A DNA stretch of 64,000 nucleotides from Photobacterium gaetbulicola Gung47. Lineage in GTDB: Bacteria; Pseudomonadota; Gammaproteobacteria; Enterobacterales; Vibrionaceae. The notes under the pieces were generated by a model. The model was not told the origin of the DNA, made no database searches, and was given only the letters and a program-made list of their open reading frames with translations. The stretch lies in contig CP005974.1 of the NCBI GenBank assembly GCA_000940995.1, positions 620,001-684,000 of the forward strand, read 5' to 3'. Positions 17,016 to 30,115 of this stretch are shown in pieces; positions within the stretch are counted from its first letter, which is position 1; every line of letters begins with the position of its first letter. The position numbers were made by a program, and so were the translations under genes.

Positions 17016-17031
17016 TGGCGTGTCGATTGCA
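17016..17031 (+). promoter_or_regulatory. Sigma-54 promoter of the divergent glycosyltransferase gene
   Basis: TGGCGTGTCGATTGCA has GG and GC 10 bp apart and a perfect TTGCA -12 half; the -24 half is TGGCG. The predicted start is near 17042, 25 nt before the ATG at 17067, the same leader length as at sypA. Confidence 0.78.
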
Positions 17032-17066
17032 TTGATTAGCGAGGTAAATTGACAGAGGTGAATCGG

Positions 17067-17981
17067 ATGAGCTCAGAAGCAGAAGTGAGTGTTGTTATTC
17101 CAAATTATAATTGTCTGCCAACGCTACCACGTGCCATCGAAAGCATCAGGATGCAAGGAATACCAGTTGAGATCATAGTAGTGGACGATGGTTCAACCGA
17201 TGGCTCACGTGAGTGGTTGGCTAGGCAAGTGGACATCACATTGTTGTTGACAGAACGGGCGGGGGTGTCGCAAGCAAGAAACGTTGGGGTTTCGCATTGC
17301 TCCAATGAGTTAATTGCTTTTCTTGATGCTGATGACTATTGGTTGGAAAACAAGTTACCCCAGCAACTATCGTTGCATCAACATTTCCCGGAGCTGGTAT
17401 GTAGTTTTACCGATTACATGCATGTGAGTGAGGCAGGGCGGCCTATTATCAGCTGTTTTGAATATTGGCCGCGCTTTAGGAAGCAAATAGGCAATAATCC
17501 AGTCGTGGTCTTGACGTCGCTTACCCCATTACTCTATGCCGAGAACGTGGTCGGTACCAGTACCGTCGTCGTAAGAAAGCAAACCCTAATCGAGGTTGGG
17601 GGGTTCGATCCTTACTTGAAATCGGCTTCTGATTGGGATTTGTGGTTGAAAGTAGCAGAGCAAGGTGCCGTTGGGGTTCTTAATACTAACTTTTGTCATT
17701 ACATTTCAGATAGAGCTGATGCAATAAGTCGTGATCATAACAAGCGGCTCGAAGCGATGAAGCGTATCCTTGACCGGCACCGTCCTAAAGTTAGCAAACA
17801 CCCAGCGGAACTGCTGGCGGGGTATTTGCGCTGGGTGACAGGGAAGGCGGAATATAATCGGCTGAAGAAAGCCTATTGCTATGCGGCCTGCCAGGAGATC
17901 ATGGTGCTGTGTTTCCAGCCGAGTAAACGAAGAGTGAAAGCCGCAGGGCGGGATATATTGAGTGTTTTGACGCTAAAGTAA
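17067..17981 (+). CDS. Glycosyltransferase family 2
   Basis: About 304 residues, GT-A fold. VSVVIPNYNCLPTLPRAIES and IIVVDDGSTDGSREWL form the nucleotide-binding start, and AFLDADDYW carries the DxD-type metal site. A second domain with ASDWDLWLKVAEQG (the ED-like catalytic-base region) follows. I chose the ATG at 17067 because GAGG lies 8 nt upstream and the sigma-54 start falls near 17042; a TTG at 17049 is the alternative. It faces away from the rest of the locus but is probably co-regulated with it. Specificity is unknown; it may be the counterpart of sypH or sypI. Confidence 0.87.
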   Translation: MSSEAEVSVVIPNYNCLPTLPRAIESIRMQGIPVEIIVVDDGSTDGSREWLARQVDITLLLTERAGVSQARNVGVSHCSNELIAFLDADDYWLENKLPQQLSLHQHFPELVCSFTDYMHVSEAGRPIISCFEYWPRFRKQIGNNPVVVLTSLTPLLYAENVVGTSTVVVRKQTLIEVGGFDPYLKSASDWDLWLKVAEQGAVGVLNTNFCHYISDRADAISRDHNKRLEAMKRILDRHRPKVSKHPAELLAGYLRWVTGKAEYNRLKKAYCYAACQEIMVLCFQPSKRRVKAAGRDILSVLTLK

Positions 17982-18010
17982 ACCGGTTTGGATTGCCTGG
18001 TTTGTTTTTT
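17980..18010 (+). terminator. Probable terminator of the glycosyltransferase gene
   Basis: AAACCGG and CCTGGTTT form a short stem with one bulged base, followed by GTTTTTT. It begins within the stop codon. Confidence 0.5.
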
Positions 18011-18041
18011 GTTCGGTCGGCGTTTTTTTTTGTTTTTATGC

Positions 18042-18069
18042 TTGCCAATAATAAATCTCTCCCTATAAT
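18042..18069 (+). promoter_or_regulatory. rrn promoter P1
   Basis: TTGCCA, 16 bp, TATAAT, followed by the GC-rich discriminator GCCGCATCACC typical of stringently controlled rRNA promoters. T-rich DNA upstream (18001-18037) could act as an UP element. Confidence 0.75.
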
Positions 18070-18162
18070 GCCGCATCACCGACACGGAATACGGCAACTT
18101 ATTAAGCCGGAGACGTAGCGGTAAGGGAATCCACTCTAAAAAAAGAAATTTTCAAAAAGTGT

Positions 18163-18190
18163 TTGACACTGAGGATTGATTGGATAGAAT
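18163..18190 (+). promoter_or_regulatory. rrn promoter P2
   Basis: TTGACA, 16 bp, TAGAAT. An A-rich stretch (18138-18160) directly upstream resembles an UP element. Transcription would start near 18197. Confidence 0.75.
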
Positions 18191-18248
18191 GGCTGCCCTG
18201 TTCAACGAGAGATTGTTTCGATAATCACTGATAATACGTTGAATATAT

Positions 18249-18260
18249 TGTTCTTTAACA
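18249..18260 (+). promoter_or_regulatory. rrn leader boxA antitermination site
   Basis: TGTTCTTTAACA matches the boxA consensus TGCTCTTTAACA except one base. It recruits the NusB/NusE antitermination complex. The rest of the 18191-18414 leader holds no gene. Confidence 0.8.
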
Positions 18261-18414
18261 ATTTGACCATGCAATCTGTGTGGGCACTCGTGAAATGATA
18301 GTCAAAAAGAATTATCAATGAAACTGAGTGACCAAATCGAATCGTAAGATTCGGCACAGTCAATTCATTCATTACTTCGGTAATGGATTAACAGTATTCA
18401 TTGAGCCAAAACTT

Positions 18415-19980
<1,566 letters not shown>

Positions 19981-20299
19981 ACGATATGACTGCGTTTTAT
20001 GCAGTGTCCACACAGATTGCTTGGTGAAATGGTTTTAGAAATAGCAAAAGTGCTAATGAATAACATCAGTTATTGATTAACGCTTTTGCGTTATGCTCTT
20101 TAACAATCTGGAAAGCTGACTAGTAAATTGAATTCTTTGAATTCAATACTAAATAGTTTCTACTTAATAAGTAGGAACGAGTTCTCAAGCAACACACATT
20201 CAAGTGTCTTGTGTAAGAGTCCGGCGAAACACAGTTCATCATACTCAGATGGACAACCTTGGTTGTTGAGCCATACAGACAGACCCCTTGGGGTTGTAT
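19981..20299 (+). other. 16S-23S spacer without tRNA
   Basis: A 319-bp spacer with no tRNA cloverleaf. A second boxA (TGCTCTTTAACA) lies at 20094-20105. The 23S-flanking processing stem is visible as CCATACAGACAGACCCCTTGG before 23S, pairing with CCAAGGGG-type sequence after it at 23195-23202. tRNA-free spacers are known among Vibrionaceae rrn copies. Confidence 0.8.
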
Positions 20300-23187
<2,888 letters not shown>

Positions 23188-23269
23188 ACAACACCCAAGG
23201 GGTTTTAGCGGACTCCACGAACACTTGAATGAGTGTTGAGAACATCAGCTTTCGAGATTGTAACGAATT

Positions 23270-23389
23270 TGCTTGGCGACCATAGCATTATGGACCCACC
23301 TGATCCCATGCCGAACTCAGCAGTGAAACGTAATAGCGCCGATGGTAGTGTGGGGCCTCCCCATGTGAGAGTAGGACATCGCCAGGCTT
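23270..23389 (+). rRNA. rrf: 5S ribosomal RNA, copy 1
   Basis: 120 nt with terminal helix TGCTTGGC / GCCAGGC and core CATGCCGAACTCAG ... GCGCCGATGGTAGTGTGGGG. It follows 23S by 82 bp in the usual order. Confidence 0.96.
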
Positions 23390-23435
23390 TAAATTTTAGA
23401 AATTCGCAAATGCGGGTTTCCACGCAGAATTGCGT

Positions 23436-23511
23436 GCTGGTATAGCTCAGTTGGTAGAGCGCACCCTTGGTAAGGGTGAGGTCCCCAGTTCAAATCTGGG
23501 TACTAGCACCA
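23436..23511 (+). tRNA. tRNA-Thr (anticodon GGT)
   Basis: 76 nt including encoded CCA. Acceptor stem GCTGGTA / TACTAGC, anticodon arm ACCCTTGGTAAGGGT with anticodon GGT, T-arm loop TTCAAAT. Nearly the same as the E. coli rrnD-distal tRNA-Thr(GGT), which is likewise placed between two 5S genes. Confidence 0.97.
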
Positions 23512-23517
23512 CGATTT

Positions 23518-23637
23518 TGTTCAGCGACAATAGCACAGCGGTACCACCTGATCCCATGCCGAACTCAGAAGTGAAACGTTGTAGCGCCGATGGTAGTGTG
23601 GGGCCTCCCCATGTGAGAGTAGGTCATTGCTGAACAC
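23518..23637 (+). rRNA. rrf: 5S ribosomal RNA, copy 2 (divergent)
   Basis: 120 nt. The core from CCACCTGATCCCATGCC to GTGAGAGTAGG is almost identical to copy 1, but the terminal helix is TGTTCAGC / GCTGAACA instead of TGCTTGGC / GCCAGGC, with changes on both strands that keep pairing. The 5' third also differs. It ends the operon after tRNA-Thr. Confidence 0.94.
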
Positions 23638-23645
23638 TTATTCTA

Positions 23646-23671
23646 AACCCAGCCTAACGGCTGGGTTTTTT
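23646..23671 (+). terminator. rrn operon terminator
   Basis: AACCCAGCC - TAAC - GGCTGGGTT, then TTTTT. A strong Rho-independent terminator 9 bp after the second 5S. Confidence 0.93.
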
Positions 23672-23800
23672 CATATCTGGGGTTATCAAATAAACGCCCC
23701 TCGTCTATTGATGAGTTTTCTTCATGCTATAAAGGCTGCTCATCTATTCTTTTAATCTTCTTTTGCTTGCACCCACGAGTGATCTCTTATAGTTTTATTT

Positions 23801-23824
23801 AGATATCTGGACGTCTAAACATCT
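23801..23824 (+). promoter_or_regulatory. Three tandem met boxes (MetJ operator) upstream of metA
   Basis: Three adjacent 8-mers, AGATATCT, GGACGTCT and AAACATCT, match the met box AGACGTCT at 6, 7 and 6 of 8 positions. MetJ with bound S-adenosylmethionine represses at such arrays. The array ends 44 bp before the metA start. Confidence 0.82.
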
Positions 23825-23868
23825 CTGTTCGAGGGAGTAGACGGGAAAACGTTTAAGGAGAAGCACCC

Positions 23869-24810
23869 ATGCCGATTAAGATCCCTGACAAATTACCTGC
23901 CACCGACATCCTGCGCGGGGAGAATATCTTCGTGATGTCGGAAGCCCGTGCATCCAGTCAGGAAATCCGCCCTTTGAAGGTGCTGCTGCTTAATTTGATG
24001 CCGAAGAAGATCGAAACGGAAACCCAGTTCCTGCGTCTGTTGTCCAACAGTCCGCTACAAGTCGATGTTGAGTTGCTCCGCATCGATAACCGGCCGACGA
24101 GAAATACGCCGACAGAGCACCTTGATACTTTCTACCGACAGTTCGAGATGGTGAAAGACCGTAACTTTGACGGCCTGATAGTGACTGGGGCGCCATTAGG
24201 TTTGGTACAGTTTGAGGATGTGCTGTATTGGGAAGAGATCCAGACCATCATGAATTGGGCCAAGGAGCATGTGACCTCGACCCTGTTTGTCTGTTGGGCT
24301 GCTCAGGCTGGCTTGAAGTTGCTCTATGATCTGCCCAAGCGCACCCGTAAGGAGAAACTTTCCGGGGTGTATTGGCACCGGATCCATGATTGCCATAATC
24401 CGATTCTGCGCGGGTTTGATGATTCATTTTTGGCGCCACACTCACGCTATGCCGATTTCTCGCCGGAGTACCTGGCCGAGCACACAGATTTGGACGTTCT
24501 GGCTACTTCTGAGCAAGCAGGAGTCTACCTTGCGGCAACCAAGGACAAGCGTAATGTCTTTGTCACTGGCCACCCTGAATACGATGTCGATACCTTACAT
24601 AATGAATATGTGCGGGATGTCGGTGAAGGGATGGAGCCCAATGTGCCGGTCAACTACTACCCAGACAATAACCCGGGCAACCCGCCGATTGCCAGTTGGC
24701 GCAGTCATGGCCACCTGCTGTTTTCTAACTGGCTTAATTACTGTGTTTACCAGCAGACACCTTACGATTTGGAACACTTCTCGGAAGCCAATTTCACCAA
24801 GGATGAATAG
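23869..24810 (+). CDS. metA: Homoserine O-succinyltransferase
   Basis: 313 residues, full length. It activates homoserine with succinyl-CoA (or acetyl-CoA in some MetA proteins) as the first step of methionine synthesis, in the cytoplasm. The glutamine-amidotransferase-like fold is seen in VTGAPLG, the nucleophile Cys142 in LFVCWAAQAGL and the His-x-Glu pair in VTGHPEYD. The start is set by AAGGAG 9 nt before the ATG. It is monocistronic, with met boxes upstream and a shared terminator downstream. metH lies 1.5 kb away with its own met boxes. Confidence 0.96.
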   Translation: MPIKIPDKLPATDILRGENIFVMSEARASSQEIRPLKVLLLNLMPKKIETETQFLRLLSNSPLQVDVELLRIDNRPTRNTPTEHLDTFYRQFEMVKDRNFDGLIVTGAPLGLVQFEDVLYWEEIQTIMNWAKEHVTSTLFVCWAAQAGLKLLYDLPKRTRKEKLSGVYWHRIHDCHNPILRGFDDSFLAPHSRYADFSPEYLAEHTDLDVLATSEQAGVYLAATKDKRNVFVTGHPEYDVDTLHNEYVRDVGEGMEPNVPVNYYPDNNPGNPPIASWRSHGHLLFSNWLNYCVYQQTPYDLEHFSEANFTKDE

Positions 24811-24821
24811 CCTATAAGGGC

Positions 24822-24856
24822 GAAAAAAAAAGACCTGCGTTATGCAGGTCTTTTTT
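24822..24856. terminator. Bidirectional terminator between metA and the antiporter gene
   Basis: AGACCTGC - GTTAT - GCAGGTCT flanked by an A-run on the left and T-run on the right, so it can end transcripts from both convergent genes. Confidence 0.9.
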
Positions 24857-24876
24857 GTATCCGCCTCAGTCGATTA

Positions 24877-26160
24877 TCAGGCGTTGTTCTCAGCTTCCCA
24901 CAGCTTGGCCTTGTGGATCAGCGGCGTGATTGTTGAGCCCTGGACCAATATCGAGAACACCACGACCGAATAGGTCATTACCAGCATGATTTCACGGACG
25001 TCGATGTTTTTATCCGGGATCACCATAACACCGGCCGGAATAGCCATTGCCATGGCGAGGGCAAGGCCGCCTCGCAGGCCACCCCAAGTGAGGATCTTGA
25101 CGGATAACGGGTTGTAGTCACGATAGCGCTGGAAGCCGGCGTAAGAGAGTTTGATACTGAGGAAGCGGCTCAGTAGAACCAATGGCACCGCAATTACCAT
25201 CAGTATCCAGTCTTCTTGGTGGAAGCTAAATTGCAGCATACTCATACCAATTAACAGGAACAGTACGCCGTTGAGGAACTCATCGACCAGCTCCCAGAAG
25301 TGATCGAGGTGATCTTCACTTTCTTTGGAAAAGCCAATATAGCGTGTCCAGTTACCGATCATGATGCCTGATACCACCATGGCCAGAGGGCCTGAAACAT
25401 GAATAACGTCGGCGAAGACATAACCTGCGGTTGGGACACCCAAGGTCAGTAGTAGCTCCATCGAGTGGTCGTTGGTCGAGCTGATGAGGTAGTGGAAGAT
25501 CAGGCCAAGGGCGAAGCCGTAGGCAATGCCACCGATAGCTTCTTGCACGAATAGCTGGCCGACGCCAAGAACGGTAGGGGCTTCGTTACCGAAAGCGATG
25601 GTAAATAGGGTAACGAAAATGACTAGGCCGAAGCCGTCATTGAATAGTGATTCGCCCTCAATTTGGGTTGAGATGCGTTTTGGCGCATCGAGTTTTTTGA
25701 CAATGGCAAGGACGGCAATCGGGTCGGTCGGGGAGATCAGCGAGCCGAAGATCAGGCAGTATATCAGATCAAGCGGGATGCCGAGCGTCTGGCAAATACC
25801 CCATAGGGAAAATCCGATAAAAAAGGTCGAGAACAAGGTTGCGGCGAGTGCCAGCGTGGTGATTTCCCATTTTTGGTCTTCCAGGTGGGGCAGTTTGATC
25901 CCAAGGCCACCGGCAAACAGCAAGAAGCCCAGGATCCCTTTGAGTAGGAAATTTTCAAAGTTGATTTCGCCAAGCTGGGCAGCGGCAACGTCCTCTAGAT
26001 GGAACCAGCCGTTTTGCCCGGCAACGATGATGCCCAGCGATAGTACCAATGCCCCCGCAGTGATGGCGATAGTGGTCTGCATTTTTCCTATTTTGCTGTT
26101 TATAAAAGCGATCAGCATCGCTGCTGCCGCCAGAAAACAGAGGGTGCTGTAAACTGACAT
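24877..26160 (-). CDS. NhaP-type (CPA1) Na+/H+ antiporter
   Basis: 427 residues with about twelve membrane helices and a short hydrophilic tail. Family marks are SLISPTDPIAVLAIVKKL (the TDP unwound-helix segment) and ESLFNDGFGLVIF (ND pair at the ion site). GLRGGLALAMAMAIP is the conserved later helix. It exchanges Na+ or K+ for H+ across the inner membrane. I place the start at 26160, where GAGG lies 7 nt upstream of ATG; an upstream in-frame ATG at 26223 adds 21 residues unlike the family. It is transcribed toward metA. Confidence 0.88.
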   Translation of the reverse strand: MSVYSTLCFLAAAAMLIAFINSKIGKMQTTIAITAGALVLSLGIIVAGQNGWFHLEDVAAAQLGEINFENFLLKGILGFLLFAGGLGIKLPHLEDQKWEITTLALAATLFSTFFIGFSLWGICQTLGIPLDLIYCLIFGSLISPTDPIAVLAIVKKLDAPKRISTQIEGESLFNDGFGLVIFVTLFTIAFGNEAPTVLGVGQLFVQEAIGGIAYGFALGLIFHYLISSTNDHSMELLLTLGVPTAGYVFADVIHVSGPLAMVVSGIMIGNWTRYIGFSKESEDHLDHFWELVDEFLNGVLFLLIGMSMLQFSFHQEDWILMVIAVPLVLLSRFLSIKLSYAGFQRYRDYNPLSVKILTWGGLRGGLALAMAMAIPAGVMVIPDKNIDVREIMLVMTYSVVVFSILVQGSTITPLIHKAKLWEAENNA

Positions 26161-26286
26161 CCCATGACCTCGATGATAGTTGAAAGTAAAGCTGAAAATT
26201 GTGTCAAAATATAAATCTATCATTGTCCGATAGCTATCATTAATTTCATTCCAATGAGTTAAAATTTAATCAACGAAAAGCCCTTT

Positions 26287-26302
26287 AGACGTCTAGATTT
26301 CC
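26287..26302 (+). promoter_or_regulatory. met boxes (MetJ operator) upstream of metH
   Basis: AGACGTCT is a perfect met box and is followed directly by AGATTTCC, a weaker second copy. It lies about 57 bp before the metH start, in the gap shared with the divergent antiporter gene. Confidence 0.75.
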
Positions 26303-26358
26303 ATTTCTGCTATGGTAGGATGTGAATTAGCTGTGACATTAGAAAAGGAAGTAAAGCG

Positions 26359-29300
26359 GTGTTGATGGGCAAGGATTTACTAAATAAACGCTTGGCTGAG
26401 CAGATCCTGATCATTGATGGTGGCATGGGCACCATGATCCAGGGCTATAAGCTGGAAGAGCAAGATTACCGTGGTCAGCGTTTTGCCGATTGGCATATGG
26501 ACCTCAAAGGTAATAACGACTTACTGGTACTGACACAACCGCAATTGATCAAGGAGATCCATGCCTCGTATCTAGAGGCGGGGGCCGATATCCTTGAAAC
26601 CAATACCTTCAACGCAACGACCATTGCGATGGCCGATTACGAGATGGAAGCGTTGAGTGCCGAGATCAACCTCGAGGCCGCAAAGCTGGCCCGCCAAGTG
26701 GCCGATGAGTGGACGGCAAAGACGCCGGATAAACCACGTTTTGTCGCAGGGGTACTGGGGCCAACCAACCGTACCTGTTCTATCTCGCCGGATGTCAATG
26801 ATCCCGGCTTTCGTAATATCAGCTTCGATCAGTTGGTAGAGGCTTATGCCGAGTCAACCCGGGCTTTGATCGAGGGCGGATCGGATATCATTCTTATCGA
26901 AACCATTTTCGATACGCTCAATGCCAAGGCCTGTGCGTTCGCAGTAGAAACCGTGTTTGAAGAGTTGGGTTACGCTTTGCCGGTGATGATTTCAGGTACC
27001 ATCACCGATGCCTCAGGCCGAACCCTATCGGGCCAGACAACCGAAGCGTTCTACAATGCGCTTCGCCATGTCAATCCTATTTCCTTTGGCCTTAACTGTG
27101 CGCTGGGGCCAGATGAGCTGCGCCAATATGTCGAGGAGTTGTCGCGCATCTCCGAGTGCGCGGTCTCAGCCCACCCAAATGCCGGCCTGCCGAATGCTTT
27201 CGGTGAATATGATCTGTCGCCAGAGGAAATGGCGGTGCATATCAAGGAGTGGGCGCAAAGCGGCTTCCTGAATTTGGTCGGAGGCTGTTGTGGTACCACG
27301 CCTGAACATATTCGCCGGATGGCTGAAGCGGTAGTAAACATTGCTCCGCGCACCTTGCCCGAATTACCTGTCGCTTGTCGTCTCTCGGGCCTTGAGCCGC
27401 TGACCATTGAAAAGGATACGCTGTTCGTCAATGTGGGTGAGCGGACCAACGTGACCGGCTCTGCCCGGTTTAAGCGCCTGATCAAAGAAGAGCTGTACGA
27501 TGAAGCCTTGGAAGTCGCCCGCCAGCAGGTTGAAAACGGTGCCCAGATCATCGATATCAATATGGATGAAGGGATGCTGGACGCCGAGGCGTGTATGGTG
27601 CGCTTCCTCAAGCTGTGTGCTTCCGAGCCTGAGATTTCCAAAGTACCGATTATGGTCGACTCCTCGAAGTGGGAAGTGATCGAGGCGGGCCTTAAATGTA
27701 TCCAGGGCAAGGGGATCGTCAACTCTATCTCGCTCAAGGAAGGCAAAGAGAAATTCGTCGAGCAGGCCAAGCTGATCCGCCGCTACGGTGCCGCGGTGAT
27801 AGTGATGGCGTTTGACGAAGTGGGTCAGGCAGATACCCGGGAGCGCAAGGTAGAGATCTGTACCAATGCCTACCGTATCTTGGTCGATGAAGTCGGTTTC
27901 CCGCCGGAAGACATCATTTTCGACCCGAATATCTTTGCTGTGGCCACCGGTATCGAAGAACACAACAACTATGCCGTTGATTTCATCGAGGCCGTCGGCG
28001 ATATCAAGCGTGAGCTACCGCATGCGATGATTTCCGGTGGTGTCTCCAACGTGTCGTTCTCGTTCCGGGGTAATAACTATGTCCGCGAGGCGATCCATGC
28101 CGTGTTCCTGTATCACTGTTTCAAGCGTGGGATGGACATGGGCATCGTCAATGCCGGACAGCTCGAAGTGTACGACAACGTGCCGGAGAAATTACGCGAG
28201 GCGGTAGAGGATGTGGTCCTCAACCGCCGCGATGATTCAACCGAACGCTTGCTGGAAATCGCGGAAGAGTACCGCACCAGCACTGTCGGCCAGCAAGATG
28301 ACGGTGCGGCGCTGGAGTGGCGCAGCTGGCCGGTTGCAAAGCGTCTCGAGCATGCTTTGGTGAAAGGCATCACCGAGTTTATCGTTGATGATACCGAGGA
28401 AGCCCGTCTCAATGCTTCCAAGCCGCTTGAAGTGATCGAGGGGCCGCTGATGGACGGTATGAATGTGGTCGGTGACTTGTTCGGTGAGGGTAAGATGTTC
28501 TTGCCGCAGGTGGTGAAATCTGCCCGGGTGATGAAGCAGGCGGTTGCCCACCTCGAGCCGTTTATCAATGCCGAAAAACAGGCCGGCACGTCGAACGGCA
28601 AGATCCTGCTGGCAACGGTGAAAGGCGATGTCCACGACATTGGCAAGAACATTGTCGGCGTGGTATTGCAGTGTAATAACTACGAGATCATCGATCTGGG
28701 TGTGATGGTACCGTGTGAGAAGATCCTCAAGGTCGCCAAGGAAGAGAATGTCGATATCATCGGCCTCTCTGGCCTCATCACCCCTTCGCTGGACGAGATG
28801 GTCCATGTCGCGAAAGAGATGGAGCGCCAAGGCTTTGATTTACCGCTGCTCATTGGTGGGGCTACGACGTCCAAGGCTCATACTGCGGTGAAGATCGAGC
28901 AGAACTACAGCCATCCTGTGGTGTATGTGAATAACGCTTCCCGCGCGGTGGGGGTATGTACCTCACTGCTCTCAGATGAGCTTCGCCCGGCCTTTGTTGA
29001 AAAACTGGATGCGGATTATGTCAGGGTACGTGATCAGCATAGCCGCAAGCGTCCGAGGACCCAGCCGGTCTCGCTCGAGGTGGCAAGGGCTAACAAGGTA
29101 GCGATTGACTGGGAAGCGTATTCCCCGCCGATACCACTGAAATCAGGTGTGCAGGTGTTTGATGACTTTGATGTGGCGACCTTGCGTGAGTACATCGACT
29201 GGACCCCTTTCTTCATGACTTGGTCGCTGATGGGCAAGTACCCGGCCATTCTTGATCATGAGGAGGTGGGTGAGGAAGCACAGCGCTTGTTCAGCGATGC

Positions 29301-30036
29301 CAATGCCCTGCTCGATAGGGTCGAGCAGGAAGGCTTGCTCGAAGCCCGTGGTATGTGTGCCATGTTCCCGGCCAACAGTGTCGGTGATGATATCGAGGTG
29401 TATACGGATGAGTCGCGTACTGAAGTGGCTAAGGTATTGCACAACCTGCGCCAGCAAACCGAGAAGCCGAAGGGGTTCAATTATTGTTTGTCGGACTATA
29501 TCGCGCCGAAAGGGAGCGGCAAGGCTGATTGGATTGGGGCCTTTGCGGTAACCGGCGGGATTGGCGAGCGTGAGTTGGCCGATGCCTACAAGGCAGCAGG
29601 CGATGATTATAACGCGATCATGATCCAGGCGGTGGCCGACCGGTTGGCAGAAGCCTTTGCCGAGTATCTGCATGAGCAGGTGCGTACGGAGATCTGGGGC
29701 TACTCGCCGGATGAGAACTTATCGAATGATGATCTTATCCGTGAGAAATACCAGGGGATCCGTCCTGCGCCAGGGTATCCGGCGTGTCCTGAGCATACCG
29801 AGAAAGGCGCGCTGTGGGAGCTATTGCAGGTTGAAGAGACGATTGGTATGTCGCTGACAACCAGTTATGCGATGTGGCCGGGCGCTTCGGTATCGGGCTG
29901 GTATTTCTCCCACCCGGACTCGCGCTATTTTGCGATCGCCCAGATCCAGGACGATCAGCGCGACAGCTATGCCGATCGCAAAGGCTGGGAGCAGGCCGAG
30001 GCCGAGAAATGGTTGGGCCCGAACCTGCATGGCTAA
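26359..30036 (+). CDS. metH: Cobalamin-dependent methionine synthase
   Basis: 1225 residues, close to E. coli MetH (1227). It methylates homocysteine from 5-methyl-tetrahydrofolate through methylcobalamin. Domains in order: homocysteine-binding with Zn ligands in FGLNCALG and GGCCGTTPEH (about 1-325), folate-binding (NVGERTNVTGSARF, about 355-620), cobalamin cap and binding domain with DVHDIGKNIVGVVLQC (His ligand, about 755), and the C-terminal reactivation domain with RPAPGYPACPEH that binds S-adenosylmethionine. The start is GTG with AGGA 8 nt upstream. It ends at a strong bidirectional terminator. Confidence 0.97.
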   Translation: MLMGKDLLNKRLAEQILIIDGGMGTMIQGYKLEEQDYRGQRFADWHMDLKGNNDLLVLTQPQLIKEIHASYLEAGADILETNTFNATTIAMADYEMEALSAEINLEAAKLARQVADEWTAKTPDKPRFVAGVLGPTNRTCSISPDVNDPGFRNISFDQLVEAYAESTRALIEGGSDIILIETIFDTLNAKACAFAVETVFEELGYALPVMISGTITDASGRTLSGQTTEAFYNALRHVNPISFGLNCALGPDELRQYVEELSRISECAVSAHPNAGLPNAFGEYDLSPEEMAVHIKEWAQSGFLNLVGGCCGTTPEHIRRMAEAVVNIAPRTLPELPVACRLSGLEPLTIEKDTLFVNVGERTNVTGSARFKRLIKEELYDEALEVARQQVENGAQIIDINMDEGMLDAEACMVRFLKLCASEPEISKVPIMVDSSKWEVIEAGLKCIQGKGIVNSISLKEGKEKFVEQAKLIRRYGAAVIVMAFDEVGQADTRERKVEICTNAYRILVDEVGFPPEDIIFDPNIFAVATGIEEHNNYAVDFIEAVGDIKRELPHAMISGGVSNVSFSFRGNNYVREAIHAVFLYHCFKRGMDMGIVNAGQLEVYDNVPEKLREAVEDVVLNRRDDSTERLLEIAEEYRTSTVGQQDDGAALEWRSWPVAKRLEHALVKGITEFIVDDTEEARLNASKPLEVIEGPLMDGMNVVGDLFGEGKMFLPQVVKSARVMKQAVAHLEPFINAEKQAGTSNGKILLATVKGDVHDIGKNIVGVVLQCNNYEIIDLGVMVPCEKILKVAKEENVDIIGLSGLITPSLDEMVHVAKEMERQGFDLPLLIGGATTSKAHTAVKIEQNYSHPVVYVNNASRAVGVCTSLLSDELRPAFVEKLDADYVRVRDQHSRKRPRTQPVSLEVARANKVAIDWEAYSPPIPLKSGVQVFDDFDVATLREYIDWTPFFMTWSLMGKYPAILDHEEVGEEAQRLFSDANALLDRVEQEGLLEARGMCAMFPANSVGDDIEVYTDESRTEVAKVLHNLRQQTEKPKGFNYCLSDYIAPKGSGKADWIGAFAVTGGIGERELADAYKAAGDDYNAIMIQAVADRLAEAFAEYLHEQVRTEIWGYSPDENLSNDDLIREKYQGIRPAPGYPACPEHTEKGALWELLQVEETIGMSLTTSYAMWPGASVSGWYFSHPDSRYFAIAQIQDDQRDSYADRKGWEQAEAEKWLGPNLHG

Positions 30037-30055
30037 ATGGGGTCACCCTGAACAA

Positions 30056-30082
30056 AAAAGGCGCTCACTGAGCGCCTTTTTT
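30056..30082. terminator. Bidirectional terminator between metH and lysC
   Basis: AAAAGGCGCTC - ACT - GAGCGCCTTTT with further A and T residues on each side; it serves both convergent genes. Confidence 0.92.
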
Positions 30083-30115
30083 ATTTGCTATCTGCGGGCT
30101 CTATCCGCATTGCTG

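Noticed and set aside
19981..20299. Possible tRNA in the 16S-23S spacer
   Set aside because: No acceptor/T-arm pattern or CCA end was found on reading the spacer.
27051..27770. 239-codon open frame opposite metH
   Set aside because: It is antisense to the well-conserved metH, has no ribosome-binding site and its product is Ser/Arg-rich, as expected for a codon-bias shadow.
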